Assembly: GCF_025370935.1 (NCBI RefSeq)
Contig: NC_133491.1
Coordinates: 5,368,685 to 5,432,684 of the forward strand
Length of the DNA stretch: 64,000 nucleotides
Reading direction: 5' to 3'
DNA from: Choristoneura fumiferana
Taxonomy: Eukaryota > Arthropoda > Insecta > Lepidoptera > Tortricidae
Below the pieces are notes generated by a model. It did no database searches. It was not told the DNA's origin and worked only from the letters and a program-made list of their open reading frames with translations. Every line of letters begins with the position of its first letter. The first letter of the stretch is position 1. Shown here piece after piece: positions 21,851 to 33,189 of the stretch. A program made the position numbers and the translations under genes.

Positions 21851-22508
21851 CTCTGGAGTAGAAATCATATTATCGTTTCATAGAATAATTAATACGCAGA
21901 ACACTTACTTTGAAGGAAAAATCATTGATTTTTGTTACAAATATAAATTTTTGTTTAGATATTCATATCAAAGAATAACAAATCAAATATTCATTATCCT
22001 CATATTATTTAGTTAGAAAAACATACAATTCGTTTTCTGATATGGTCGCAGTTCTTACCTAACCTAACCTACTTTTCTAGTAGCGAGTCGTTTCTGACGA
22101 GGTCACTGTTCTAACCTAACCTTACCTAACCAACTTTTCTGGTAGCAATTTCTAACCTGTTCTAATATATTTTATCGAACAAACAATATTTGTTAAAAAA
22201 TAATTCCACAATTTGATAAATTTGATAAAGTGAGATTATAAGATTCATTGAATAGATTTTCTATTAAATATGTTTCATTCAAGTAATTAGTTGTTGAAAC
22301 AATAATATTCGAAGTAAAAATACAAGGACCAAATATTATATGAAACATTTTCTGCGAAACGAAATTCTATGAAATTTCTGTCTGCGAAAAAAGGAAACAT
22401 CATGCTACGCGCTTACGCATAATAGCGTGAAAATCGTCCGTTCGCGCCTCCGCGAACATCCCTGAACTGAACTGAACACGTTAAATCTACTAAAAATCTT
22501 TATCTGAT
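21851..22508. repeat. Spacer with CCTAA-like patches
   Basis: cttacctaacctaacctac (22057-22075) and aacctaaccttacctaacc (22113-22131) resemble insect telomere repeat (TTAGG)n but are short and irregular, and sit in a loosely duplicated block sharing acttttctrgtagc. Nothing else recognised. Confidence 0.4.
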
Positions 22509-22766
22509 ACTAGCTTTTACCCACGGCTTCGACCGCGTGGAATTCGGTTATCGCGCTGTTCCCTCGGGAACTGTGCATTTACGGGATAAAATTAGCCTAC
22601 TATGTCACTCTTTGGCCCATAAACTATCTCTATGCTAAAAATCACGTCGATTCGTCGCTCCGTTTCGTCGTGAAAGACGAACAAATATAAAAACACACAA
22701 ACAAACAAACACACACACTTTCGCGTTAATAATATTAGTATGGATTTTTATTTATAATATTAGTAT
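22509..22766 (+). mobile_element. ACTAG/GCCCGCGGCTTCG dispersed repeat
   Basis: Starts actagcttttacccacggc, has ggaattcggttatcgcgctg and acgtcgattcgtcgctccg, and ends ttaataatattagtatggat; the ending unit is repeated once more at 22745-22766. Clear paralogue of 61618-61842. Confidence 0.75.
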
Positions 22767-23186
22767 GGATTTAAAGCCCATAGCATGCTAGATACACTTA
22801 CTACAAAGGATGCGCTCACTACACTTTGTTAGCATCCTAATACTTTGAGTAAATTGTGTATCAAAACCTGAGAGCCTATAAAGAAAACCATTCTCTTGGG
22901 TTTTACCGCGACACCATACTAAGAAATATTTTGTGTTTAAAATAAACTCAATTTATCGTAATAGTGGACGCCGATCTTTATTTTGTCTAAGTCAATTTTC
23001 GCTGTTTTTCTGTCTCTGTCTAGGTTTTATTCAACAATACATACAGTCATTTTTTTTGTGGGGACATTTTTGTTGACATGCTAGAATATTCTGTTACAGT
23101 AGAAATAGGTACAGGACGTCTAAAAATAACCGGAAATGTATTCTAATTCCACAGCTTATTCTTATTTATTATTTTATTTTTTATGT
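22767..23186. other. Spacer, nothing recognised
   Basis: No feature supported. Confidence 0.35.
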
Positions 23187-23324
23187 TCATCATTATCATC
23201 ATCATATCAGCCATAGGACGTCCACTGTTGGACATAGGCCTCCCCCATAGACCTCCAGTTGCCTCGGTTGGAAGCGGCCTGCATCCACCGTGAACCCGCG
23301 ACTTTAACCAGGTCATCCGTCCAT
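23187..23324 (-). pseudogene. RTE-type LINE 3' end, minus strand
   Basis: catcatcatatcagccatag, cactgttggacataggcctc, gttggaagcggcctgcatcc and accaggtcatccgtcca are the reverse of the LINE 3' end described at 31839-32130. About 45 codons' worth. Confidence 0.75.
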
Positions 23325-25149
23325 TAATATTTAATAATTGAATTATTAGTAATTTAATAATTGCAAATTTAATATTTTATAATTTAAAGGTAAACCAAAA
23401 ATATATGACTATTGTCAAGAGGGCGCTATTGTTCTTATTTATATGGCAATAGTTCAGTATAGTCGGAACAATGACATCTTGACTTGTCTACAACGTTTAC
23501 CTGTTAGCTCAGATGTTAATTTGGAAAGGTTTTGTATTGAAATAGTTTCATTCCTCAAGCGTCTTTCTTTCAGTAGTTTATTATAAACATTATAAACAAT
23601 GATCCGTTGTTGACTACGAATCGTTTTGGGCATTTTTGTTATTGTTCAAAGAAACCGCCTAAATTATTGCCAGTGTAAGAAATTAGTTCCAATGAAATTC
23701 CGCAACATGGTGACTACCTAGTCATATTTCTGGTCAGGCTAACAGACATTTTTGTTGCAAAAGGTCCTACACATATGGAAATATATTAAAGTAGTATTTT
23801 GTTATTAATATATTAAATCTCAATATTTGCATGACTTATAAAGTTTGAATGTATGAGACGCATAAATCATTGAACATCGTGTAATGTACTACATTTAAAG
23901 CAAATAAATAAATTTCATTTCATTTCATCTCGTTGGTGGACGTCGCTGTCGTTGGTGGATTTTATGTTATTCAATAAGTCATGTATACTAACACAATATT
24001 GACTCTGTCTGAAATAAATTAAATTATTATTATTATTCATATAAAATATGACCACGAACTTTGAGGTGGTTGAAACGTTCGAATAATTACTCTAAAAGGC
24101 ATAAATAAATTGAAATTTAGGATTTTTTTTATTAGGGTGGATTTGATTGAATAAATAGGCCCTAAAAGTTCCAAAGAGTCTAAATAGAATTCGCTGTGTC
24201 TCTAAGCTAAGCTGAGGACAAAAAGATAGACAGACGGATAAACATGGCGAATCTCTAATCTTCCGCTTTTGCTATTTGACTGGAGAAACCTAAAAGAGTC
24301 CTTTACTAATCGAATTTTCTCAGTCTACATTTTATCTAGACTAAATAGATACCACTCTCGCGTTAATTGAATGACCTAATTTAAAGGCAAACAATTGCTT
24401 CTAGGCTTCTAGCTAACAAATAATCAGTGTTGAAACAATCTATTACAGTTCATTAAATCAACTTAAAGAGCAAATTCGCTAATAGAAAGACAACTGACCT
24501 TTTTAAAAATTTAACGAACAATGCAAACAAGTTAGACTCAAATTGTCCTAAACGAGGGAAGTCGTTTGATAAAGCTCAAGGAAACAGTTTTACTGGATCG
24601 ACACAAAATCTTATGAACCATTCACGATTCATATTAATCTTCACTTTACGATAAAGTTTTAAAGTTCAATTTTGATTGGTCTAAGAATTCAACATACTGT
24701 TATTAGGAAGTGAGTCATCGTCTTCCAAAAATTTAAAGGCCTTTCAAAGCTTAGAAGAAGTTTGAATTCAGTGAGCTGAGAAATCAAACAGGCTAAGTAG
24801 TAAGCATTTAGGGCGCCTAATTCATTTACTGTAACTTTGACACAATAAGTTACCAAGAATTAAAAAAAAAACTTAAAGGAATCGAAAAGTTTCTTAGCTT
24901 TTCGTGAGAATTTTAGAAGAAACGAACGAATCAAATTAAATTATTGGTTCACGAAATCGAAACACAACGTTACAATATTACGCAGTTCATTGATTCTAAA
25001 CAATGTTTTATTTAATAAATACATAATAATATTTTATAAGACTAAAAATACTATAACTTAGTAAGTATAACTAGGTATATTATGCTTTATTAAAGAAAAT
25101 ACAAGCACACAAGTTTACATATAAATAAATATAAATAAAATAAATATCA
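23325..25149. other. Long spacer with a decayed repeat
   Basis: At 24120-24295 acagacggataaacatggcg and ggagaaacctaaaa look like a heavily decayed GGGTTCCGTAGCC-type repeat. (ATTTC)n at 23910-23930 looks like a retroposon tail. No coding signal in the remaining 1.5 kb. Confidence 0.4.
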
Positions 25150-25388
25150 TGGGACAATTGACACCAATTTACCAAGTCCCAAACTAAGCAAAGCTTGTAC
25201 TGTGGATACTAGGCAACAGATAAACATACTTATATAGATAAATACATACTTAAATACATTTGAAACATCCAAGACCCGAGAACAAACATTCGTATTATTC
25301 ATACAAATATCTGCCTCGGCAGGGAATCGAAACCGGGACCTCAAGCTTCATAGTCAGGTTCCCTAACCACTAGGCCATCCGGTCATCG
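25150..25388 (-). mobile_element. tRNA-derived SINE, minus strand
   Basis: Reverse of the 37259-37500 SINE: catgggacaattgacaccaa at the tail; the head at the right includes ggaatcgaaaccgggacctc (B box with one change) and aaccactaggccatccggtc (A-box side). Nearly full length. It abuts the inverted SINE at 25392. Confidence 0.8.
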
Positions 25389-25391
25389 TTT

Positions 25392-25767
25392 TATTTTTTA
25401 TTTCAACTCCAAACTTTGTTACTTTTACGGTCATCCCGTAAAACCCATATCGAAAATACAAACTGAAACATAGATGCACAGAAAAACCAGAAAAATAGAC
25501 TGGATAGGGGTACAGACACGGATATCTCCTATGCACCACAAAAAGACTCCAAAAACCAATCTTACCTAATTTGATTGCTTAATAACGGCATCTCTTGTGC
25601 TTAAGATATGTGGTGCATAGGAGATATTCGTGTCTGTAGTAGCCCTGTCCAGTGGTGGTGTAGCGGTATAGCACGTGGCACGGAATGCCGAGGAGCTGGG
25701 TTCGATTCCCGGCGCTGGTCTATTTTTCTGGTTTTTCTGTGCATCTGTTTCAGTTTGTATTATAGAT
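25392..25767 (+). mobile_element. Inverted tRNA-derived SINE dimer, copy 3
   Basis: Left arm: reverse tail (ctccaaactttgttactttt ... aaaaaccagaaaaatagac) and reverse pre-tRNA leader (acagacacggatatctccta). A spacer holds aaaaagactccaaaaaccaa. Right arm: forward leader (tggtgcataggagatattcg), a tRNA-like unit (25649-25718) and tail to ttatagatatg. The left arm lacks almost the entire tRNA-like segment: it jumps from atagac to tggatagggg. Both arms otherwise match, so the promoter unit was deleted from one side. Confidence 0.8.
25649..25718 (+). other. tRNA-like sequence inside SINE
   Basis: ccagtggtggtgtagcggta with B box ggttcgattcc and end ggcgctgg. Same fold as at 6315-6384; the acceptor stem now carries a T where the other copy has C. 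Confidence 0.7.
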
Positions 25768-27099
25768 ATGAAAAAAAAATTGTAGATTCGATTGGTTTGG
25801 TCGTTTTTGTTTTGGTTTCACTTTTCTACACAAATTAACTATCATCAAAAATTGTTTTGTAATTATCAAAACAAGAGCTAGAAGAGCACACTGTGAGCTC
25901 TTCTTCTCTTCTAGGTCTTCTGTAGTGATGGACTTTACATATTTACATTCATCAATTGATATTTGAACTACGACCTTTCACGCTACTACAACACGACACG
26001 TATGTGTTTTCGTTTTCATGCAGAAAACCCATCCTCTTCCACTTTCATATAAAACAACACATATTTCACACTCGCTGGCCTTACAACCACAAACACCAAA
26101 CAAAATATCAACGGATATTTTAGTCATAAATAAATTAATCTCTTTTACGAGTAGTTGACCTGAACGACATTCAATTCTTGAATGGGCCGTCTAGACGGAA
26201 ACCTCATAACATTTCATCAATAAAGTTATATAAAGTAAAGAGATTGTTGAAAAAAAACAATATGTATAAATAGAGTAGGGTTTTTAGAATGTACCTACAT
26301 TTTTAAAAACGAAAACCTACGTGACATGAATTATAATTTTATTACCCTCTACTTTAAGAGACGAAAGATTGACCCCCTGATTCACACATGCTTATTACAT
26401 TTCTATTGGTGTTTACTTTGCTAAGTAGAATGATAGAGATCCCACAAAGGAATAAGTTCACCTTTCTTTACAGGCCGGCAACAGTCCAATGACACTGTTC
26501 GATACAACGCCATCTATATTCATTTGCTGAACTAGATGGCTTGCTAATTAATAAAATGATCGATGCCCGTTGACACCATGCAAATTATTATCATATCTCT
26601 TCTCAGCACTAAAACCAACGTCTGGTTACTGTTTTTGTTAGCATAAAAAATAATTATACGTCGTAGATTGTAGAACAAAATCATGAACTTCTTATTTTTA
26701 ATATTTTTACTAACAAAGAAGTAGAATCTAGCATAGAATTTCTAGACAAACACGAACAGACTATAATTCATTCTGACGCTCATATTTTCTTGACTTGACG
26801 TTAGAATATTTTTATATTTTGGATTACAAAGACAAAGGGCTTAGAAGGGTCCAAGGTGTATTTTGGTTAATATTTAACGGAGTAATTTACATGCTTTTTA
26901 ACATCGCGTTTATATTCATTGATGGAAACTGTTGCAGAGTTTTTGTGTTGTTTAGTCAATGTCCAAGTAAAAGTAGTTTGCTTTGGTGAATAATTCCATG
27001 TTTTGTTAAAGAATCTGCGTGCAATTTTTCCAGTTATTTATAGCTTTGAAGTGGCGTCACGTAACGTAACGGGACTCACCTTGTAGACAACTCTCAAAC
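25768..27099. other. Spacer, nothing recognised
   Basis: Only chance frames (e.g. 26795-26989, AT-rich and hydrophobic). No repeat ends identified with confidence. Confidence 0.35.
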
Positions 27100-27215
27100 A
27101 GGCCGAGGATAGAGTGGTGTGGAAGCAGTTCGTCAACGTCTCCGTAAAGGCTTATAAAGACGGGTACGACCTTCAGAAATAAAGAACAAAAGGAAGAAGG
27201 AGAAGGAAAGAGAAG
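27100..27215 (+). pseudogene. Likely LINE ORF 3' end
   Basis: In one frame reads QAEDRVVWKQFVN, then VSVKAYKDGYDLQK and a stop, followed immediately by a GAAGAAGGAG-rich tail. A W-K/R-x-hydrophobic carboxy end with a purine-rich tail is usual for RTE-type LINEs. It is too short to exclude a chance frame. Confidence 0.45.
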
Positions 27216-27478
27216 TGTAATAATATTAATAATGACTCCTGGGAATGAATCAGACAAAAAAATACCTAATACTTACGTAGTCACTGAAAACTTTTTCCTC
27301 CTTTACCGCCTTATTGCATCTTTGATCATCTGCATTTTCTGTCAATAATGTTGTAAAAAATACAAAACATTATATGGAAGAGCAAATAATATACTTTTGT
27401 GTTAAAAAAGTTCCTTTTTGTACAAAAGAGAGTCTAAACAAACAAACAAACAAAACAAACAATATTTATTGAAATCTG

Positions 27479-27979
27479 ACAAGGAAAGGTGTAACTGTCC
27501 GGCTCCGATTTGTTTTATTTTTATACTTATATGTTAGGGAGTAGTCTAAAATAACGGTCACGTATTTTTATAGCTGCCCAAACTCAAACTACTCGAAGCA
27601 ATTGCCCTCTAAAGTACCAAAAAGTGAGCAAACCCTCTTCTGTAGAAAGTGCTGCTCAAGCAAATTGCTTGTTAAAAAAATGTGTGAAACTGTGAAAGGT
27701 GTTTTTTTTGTAAAATGTAAGTTTGAGCCGAAATAACAAAACACCGGTCCATTATTTTTTCATATTCTCCAACATATAATAAAGCCAGTAATTAACTAGC
27801 AATTTGCTTTAACAACACTTTCTACAGAAGTAAGAGGGTTTGCTCACTTTTTAGTACTATGGAGCTTCTTTGGAGGTCAATTTCTCCGAATAGGTTAAGT
27901 TTAAGCAGCTAAAAAATAGCTCTCTAACATTTAAATAAACAAATAAATCAGAGCCGTTGAGCTGGGTATCTTTCCTTGT
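27479..27979. mobile_element. Foldback element with ~190-bp inverted arms
   Basis: The outer ends acaaggaaagg and tttccttgt pair, and homology between the arms continues through ggctccgatttgttt, atgttaggga, tagctgccc, gtgagcaaaccctctt, tctgtagaaagtg and agcaaattgct. Only about 120 bp in the centre is unpaired. Arm divergence is moderate with small indels. No frame; no obvious target duplication. The long arms suggest a foldback-type DNA transposon derivative. Confidence 0.8.
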
Positions 27980-28177
27980 AAGTGCTTAAAATGCTAAAAT
28001 ATTTTAGTAATTAAACGACTATTTAACTGAAGCGATGTTTGATGAACGCAACATCTGTCATTCTTTAACTTCAAATGATCAAAAACGCATTGGCAACATT
28101 TTAAAACGAATCTAATTATCTAGTTTTTTTTTGCAGGCCGCTTTGTACTTTTTTTGGTTAAGAGAACACTGTCGTTA

Positions 28178-28539
28178 CAATACGGTATTTGACTATTATG
28201 TATATGTATTATAAATTAAAACTACACAACGCCTGTTATCGAATAGAGAAACAATTTATAAGCTATCTTTACAATCAACAAAGTTATAAAGGTTTGAAAT
28301 TTAAGATTAGACAGAGAAAGACATACTGGCGTATGACTTCAAACGCCAGTAGCGCCATACTTGCTGCATAGAGGAAAGCGTTTGAGAAAGAGACAGGTAT
28401 ATAGATTTTTCAAAAAATCACTATAAATTCAATTTTCAACCAATTTAAGTTTTCTCTTCGCTAGACACTCTCTGTATATATGTATTTTCATAATAATATA
28501 AAGATATCGCAAATTCAAGAGTTGTCAAATACCGTATTG
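28178..28539. mobile_element. Inverted-repeat element (CAATACGGTATTTGAC), 362 bp
   Basis: Perfect 16-bp ends caatacggtatttgac and gtcaaataccgtattg. The interior contains a small palindrome ctggcgtatg/aaacgccag at 28328-28350. Non-coding; target duplication not evident. Confidence 0.7.
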
Positions 28540-28795
28540 TTTCTTTTCTTTACTAATTATATTAGGCCGTAATTATTTTCTACGCCTGCTCTATACCCCA
28601 AGGACTCATTCGTATGTTTACAGGATGTCTATGACCATGGGACTTTAAATTCAAGGTTCGATTCTACTCGCATAACTAAGTTGCTTTCGTTTTGTAACAT
28701 TTTTATATAACTTGAATTTAGATATTTTATTGATCCTCAAAGTTTAATAGTTAAATCAGTGTAACAAACATGGCGCTGTTATCGCTGTCTCTCGG

Positions 28796-28995
28796 TACAC
28801 ATTTGAAATTTACCACGAGCTATCAACGGTGAAGGTTAACATCGTGAGGAAACCTGCACAACCTGAGAAGCAAGTCAATGTGTGAGTGAAGTTCCCAATC
28901 CACACTGGGCCCGCGAGACTACGCCCTAGCGCTCTCATTCTGAGAGGTCTGTGCCCAGCAGTGGACGTATATACATAGGCTGGGATGATGTGATT
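28796..28995 (+). mobile_element. SINE with (GATGAT) tail, 5'-truncated
   Basis: acatcgtgaggaaacctgca, gaagttcccaatccacactg and gtctgtgcccagcagtggac, ending cataggctgggatgatg, match the body of the complete SINE at 9553-9860. The tRNA head is missing or unrecognisable. Confidence 0.75.
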
Positions 28996-29572
28996 GGACC
29001 GATAATACGAGCTGCCAAATATCTGCAGTCGATCAAGTGGAAGCAGCTGATACTGAGGGGCTCCAGCAAAAACGCAGATAGAATGTCATGGTGACTAATA
29101 CGGAACCGAAAGCTTTCTTGAGTTTTAAAATTTATTATTATTATTTTTAATTAATCTTTGGCGAATATCATATCTTGCATTTATCAAAATATGAAATTGT
29201 CAAACACGAACAATAGTGATGTATTGAAAATACGCTGGATACAATTAACGGTCACTTTAGGAGCTAATAGAACAGACGATAACAGTAACGTTAACGATAA
29301 AAGGGCTTTTTCAATTCACCGAAAACAATTGAGAGTCCAACTCGCCTATCTAATGTACATATTGGAAAAACGTTATGTGAATGGGTTTTAACTACTATTT
29401 GATCAGAAGAAACACGTAGTTTTTTTTAAATGAAACCATATCGACATTGCCCGTAGAAACCTATATTATATCGAATTTACTTCGTCCGCTAATAATGCCT
29501 CCACGGCAACTATATAATTTTGAGGGATTAATAGTTATTGGTGTCGCAAGGGAGCAAAATGGTGTATTTACG
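28996..29572. other. Spacer, nothing recognised
   Basis: Frames at 29158-29391 and 29447-29692 show no domain and no repeat context beyond the copia LTR that overlaps the second. Confidence 0.35.
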
Positions 29573-30340
29573 GCGAGGGCGTACATTGAATCCAGAAAAT
29601 TGAAGGGAACGAGAGTAGCAGGGAAACGAGTATATTGTGTTAACAGTATAGCGACTCAAGACTTAAGTAATGACAGTAGACAAAGCAGATAACAGAACAA
29701 TATCAAAATACAAAATACACACATGCAAAAATGGCCAGGGTGTTTAATTTAAAAATATAAACAGAAGTTTAACACCCCCGCCCGTAATATAAACACCTGT
29801 ATATATACAAATATACAAGTAGACATATGAAAAATCTAAACTATACACTAACTAACACTAACACAAACATAAGAAAAATAACATCCTATATATAGATATA
29901 TTACACCTACTTATAGACTAACTGTACACAAAAAATAATAAACCTACTATGAAAGCCTAATCAACTTAAACCTAACTGATTGGCGCACTTGCAGTGCTTG
30001 AGCTTTGCCAAAGGTTTAGTAAGAATATCGGCGATCATGTCATTCGTATGAATGTATTGAGATGTAGGTCGTGGTGTGTCAGTGTGTCTCGTATGAAGTG
30101 GTGTTTGATGTCGATATGTTTGTGCGTGCGTGATAAGTGTTATTGTGTGCAAGTTTAATGAACTTTGATTGTCTTGTATGATTATGGGATGAGTGATGGC
30201 GAATACTTCCTATGAGTGAAAGTAATGACAGTAGACAAAGCAGAATAACAGAACAATATTCAAAATACACACATATCAAAAATAGCCAGGGTGTTTAATA
30301 TTAAAAATATAAACGGCGAAGCGTACATTGAATCCAGAAT
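29573..30340 (-). mobile_element. Ty1/copia retrotransposon relic, rearranged
   Basis: Minus strand. An RNase H carboxy end (29945-30220) is followed by a polypurine tract ACGGGCGGGGG (29775-29785) and an LTR-like start TGTTAAAC at 29774. A direct repeat of about 95 bp, taatgacagtagacaaagc ..., is present at 29668-29763 and again at 30222-30314, directly abutting the pol fragment. ggcgarggcgtacattgaat-type sequence is at 29573-29599 and 30315-30340, in reversed order relative to that repeat. A normal provirus would have the whole of pol between LTRs; here most of it is gone and LTR pieces are permuted. Confidence 0.7.
29950..30220 (-). pseudogene. Copia pol RNase H fragment
   Basis: Minus-strand frames give DNQSSL, then KLAHNNTYHART, and YIHTNDMIADILTKPLAK followed by HCKCANQLGL. 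These are the standard carboxy-terminal blocks of Ty1/copia RNase H. They fall in two frames, so at least one frameshift is present. Upstream pol domains are absent. Confidence 0.8.
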
Positions 30341-31254
30341 GTAACGAAGGACTGGACAAAATTCTAAAGTAGAATCCTGAGCGTAGTGAGGGATTCAAGT
30401 GATAACGCCCAAGATGAAAATAATTTTGCTCCCGAGTCGCTCATACAACTTTTCACACCGAGCATTAAGAAACTTAAAAAAAAAACTAAATATTATTAAA
30501 AACAACCAGCATAGAAAATGGCGTGGCTTTACAGTTATCAACTTCAAAAAATTGCATTTGCAATAAAACACTTAGAAAAGCCTTGAACAGAAAAGTTGCA
30601 CTTTGCTCCATCTCGTCAGGGAGGAAAAGTTACTTTTCTGAAGGAGAGGTGTGAAAAAACTATTCTTGTGTCCTTTTCAAGGTCTCAAAGTCTTTTTACA
30701 AATTCCATACCAAATTTCATCACAATGCGGCTTTCTATGAGTAAAAAAAAAGTAAAGTAGTTTTGGCTACAAGAGATATTGCTTATTAAAATAGTTTAGA
30801 TTTAATTCAGCTTTAACATAAAACATTAAAAACCCTTTCTAATCTGTGAGAGTTTTTTTTACATTAAAAAGGCAATAAGGTCGTAATCGCTAGTACCTTA
30901 AGGGCAGATAATACAGGGTTTAAGTAAAATTTCAAGAATTCGGGTAACATTTTCGGCAGTTTATAACGAGGCGTGGACGGCCGTATAATCCCTCCCCGTT
31001 TTTCGGGACTTATAATTACGACAGCGAAACTACTCTGCAGTGAAAAACGTTATCAGAAATCCGCTGATTTTACAAAGATTGATTTTCAGTGAAGGATTGA
31101 GAAATACAAAATATGTACATATTTGATTGAGTGGAAATTAGATTGATTGAAAATTAGATGTAGTCAAGTTTTCCCATAATGTTTTTCACCGAAAAGCTCA
31201 TGACAAATTTTAAATAATATTTCGTCACACAGACTTATCCGAAAAACTAAAAGA
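30341..31254. other. Spacer, nothing recognised
   Basis: No supported feature. Confidence 0.35.
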
Positions 31255-31322
31255 TACGAGCTATTGTTTGAACCCACAATCCTGTGCTTGACAGCCCATA
31301 AGTCAACCCACAAAGCTACCAC
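31255..31322 (-). mobile_element. SINE tRNA-like head fragment
   Basis: ttgtttgaacccacaatcct contains the reverse B box and is followed by ataagtcaacccacaaagct, the A-box side of the 9553-type SINE. Body absent. Confidence 0.5.
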
Positions 31323-31336
31323 TACTTTAATTTAGG

Positions 31337-31470
31337 TCATCATATTATTAGCCATAGGCCGTACACTGTTGGACATAGGCCTCCCCCTTATACCAGTTGC
31401 TTCGGTAGAAAGCGGCCTGCACCCACCGTGAACCCGCTGCTTTAACCAGGTCATCCATCCATCTCGTTGG
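31337..31470 (-). pseudogene. RTE-type LINE 3' end, minus strand
   Basis: catcatattattagccatag, cactgttggacataggcctc and tttaaccaggtcatccatcc: the same LINE 3' end as 23187-23324, with its own substitutions. Confidence 0.7.
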
Positions 31471-31838
31471 TAAGCGTTCTACTCTGCGCTTGCCGACCCG
31501 TGGTCTCCATTCCATTCCACTAATTAGGGTATTACTTTAAGTTTAACGGATCATGACGACGCTGTAAAAATAAGCTGTGTCACTTGTCACGTCTTGTTTT
31601 AACATGACAGGGCAAAAAGTTTAATTTTACGACATTAATTATCATCTTTCTGGCATGACTTGCCTGTCTTCTCGTCGCCTCCTCTGTACTTTATTACTGC
31701 TATATTTCCCTCTGATTTAATTTATTCTTAGTCTGATGACATTGTTAAATTCTTACTTGGATTAAAAATAAAAGAAGGGCAGAGTTAATAAGTTTAACTG
31801 GAAGATAGCGTCATATTTATATTTTATAAAAGCGCTAA
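31471..31838. other. Spacer, nothing recognised
   Basis: No supported feature. Confidence 0.35.
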
Positions 31839-32130
31839 CATCATCATCATCATCAAAGCGAATATTCTATTAGCGGAAAAATGTAAAGATCATGGGAGAT
31901 ACGTAGAAGAACAAGCGAATTAGCTCGTTGAAGTGCCGATGGGCGGACCATTTCACATGGAGAACTGATGGCCGTTGAGGCCAAGAAATTCTCGCATGGA
32001 GCAAGCGCAAGCGCAGCGTAAGACGACCACCATTGAGATGGACGGATGACCTGGTTAAAGCCACAGGCTTACGGTGTATGGAGGCCGCTTTCAACCGAAG
32101 TAACTGGAGGTCTATGGGGATTCCACATAA
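31839..32130 (+). pseudogene. RTE-type LINE ORF 3' end, plus strand
   Basis: The frame reads RADHFTWRTDGR, a TGA, GQEILAWSKRKRSV, then RRPPLRWTDDLVKATG and FNRSNWRSMG. These are conserved blocks at the carboxy terminus of RTE-like LINE polyproteins (G-R-P-x-x-R-W-x-D-D). This is the longest of the seven or so copies of this LINE end here. The TGA and loss of downstream sequence mark it as dead. Confidence 0.8.
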
Positions 32131-32754
32131 ATTGGTTCGGACGTTACTGCGTGGTAGTGTCACAAAAGCCGTCACATACTGGTTAGGTTTCACGTAAAAT
32201 ACCTATAGTATAGATATTATTATCAAAGTGAAGTAAATTCAAAAATTTTTGGACGACAACATACAGTGCAACAAATTCTTTCATCAAAGCATTAATATCA
32301 TAATCTGTTGGATAATTCCAAGCAACATTTAACTTCAGGTGTAGCTACCGCGCTCATTTGTGTAATGCAAAAGTTATACAACAAAGGAAATTGTTCGCTG
32401 TAGTTTGTTTCAAACTCTTAGCTGTGGTTGATTGTAGGAATGATAAAATTTAATATTCCCCGTGAAAACCATTTATTTAGTAAAGTTTTTTTGTGGTTTC
32501 ATTCGCGTGACTTTTACAAAATATAGATGGAAAATTTTAATCAGTACAAATAACCGCTTTTGTTTCAGTGATGCTAATGAACTCTTTCATAACCAGACAG
32601 TGGTAGCTGTAATGTGCACTTTTTTAATAATCGTAATACTGCTAATGAAGCTCTAATGAAAGCGTGATTTTAGCTGGAGTCAGACAAAATATAGTTCTAA
32701 CTTAATCGACTATTTAACTAATTAGTTGCAGACACATTGTGATATTTCATAACA
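32131..32754. other. Spacer, nothing recognised
   Basis: A 64-codon frame at 32462-32656 is hydrophobic and AT-rich with no support. Confidence 0.35.
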
Positions 32755-32815
32755 TGGAGAGATTTAAGGAGATAGCGGGACAATTTGGACGTGTGCAAAG
32801 ACCTAATATTGCATT
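32755..32815 (+). pseudogene. LINE 3' scrap related to 53430-53672
   Basis: ggagatagcgggacaatttg and gacgtgtgcaaagac align to ggagatggcgggacgatctg and gacacgtacgcaaaggac at 53.55 kb, about 70-75% by eye over 55 bases. Confidence 0.5.
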
Positions 32816-32892
32816 GATAGTGTAAAGTACGGTATTGTGTAGAAATAATAACCCTATTTGACAATGGCAAAAATTAAACGTTAGTTAGATAA

Positions 32893-33020
32893 TCATTATC
32901 ATCATCATCATCATCAGTCATCATCATCATCATCATCAGCCTACAACAATCTACTGCTAAACATAGATAGGCCTCTTCCATGGCGCGCCACAACACTCTG
33001 TCTTCAGCCCATCGCAGTTA
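32893..33020 (-). pseudogene. LINE 3' end, minus strand, with (CAT)n
   Basis: (ATC/CAT)n tract, then actgctaaacatagatag and cctcttccatggcgcgccac, a reverse LINE 3' region of the RTE type. Confidence 0.55.
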
Positions 33021-33189
33021 GATAATATATTTATTTTATTGCAAATAGGTTGCGTGGCTAAATCCGGTCCTTTTAGATTTGAATATTAAATTGAAACTAA
33101 CATCTTGGCAACCATAATTATAACATACTTTTGACAAAGCAACTTTATATCTATTGTTGTAACATTTCCACGAGCACTTGTCAAGCAGA

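Noticed and set aside
22057..22131. Interstitial telomere (TTAGG)n array
   Set aside because: Only a few irregular CCTAA units; not enough for a telomeric relic.
31870..32193. 107-codon minus-strand frame
   Set aside because: It is the antisense shadow of the LINE carboxy end read on the plus strand.
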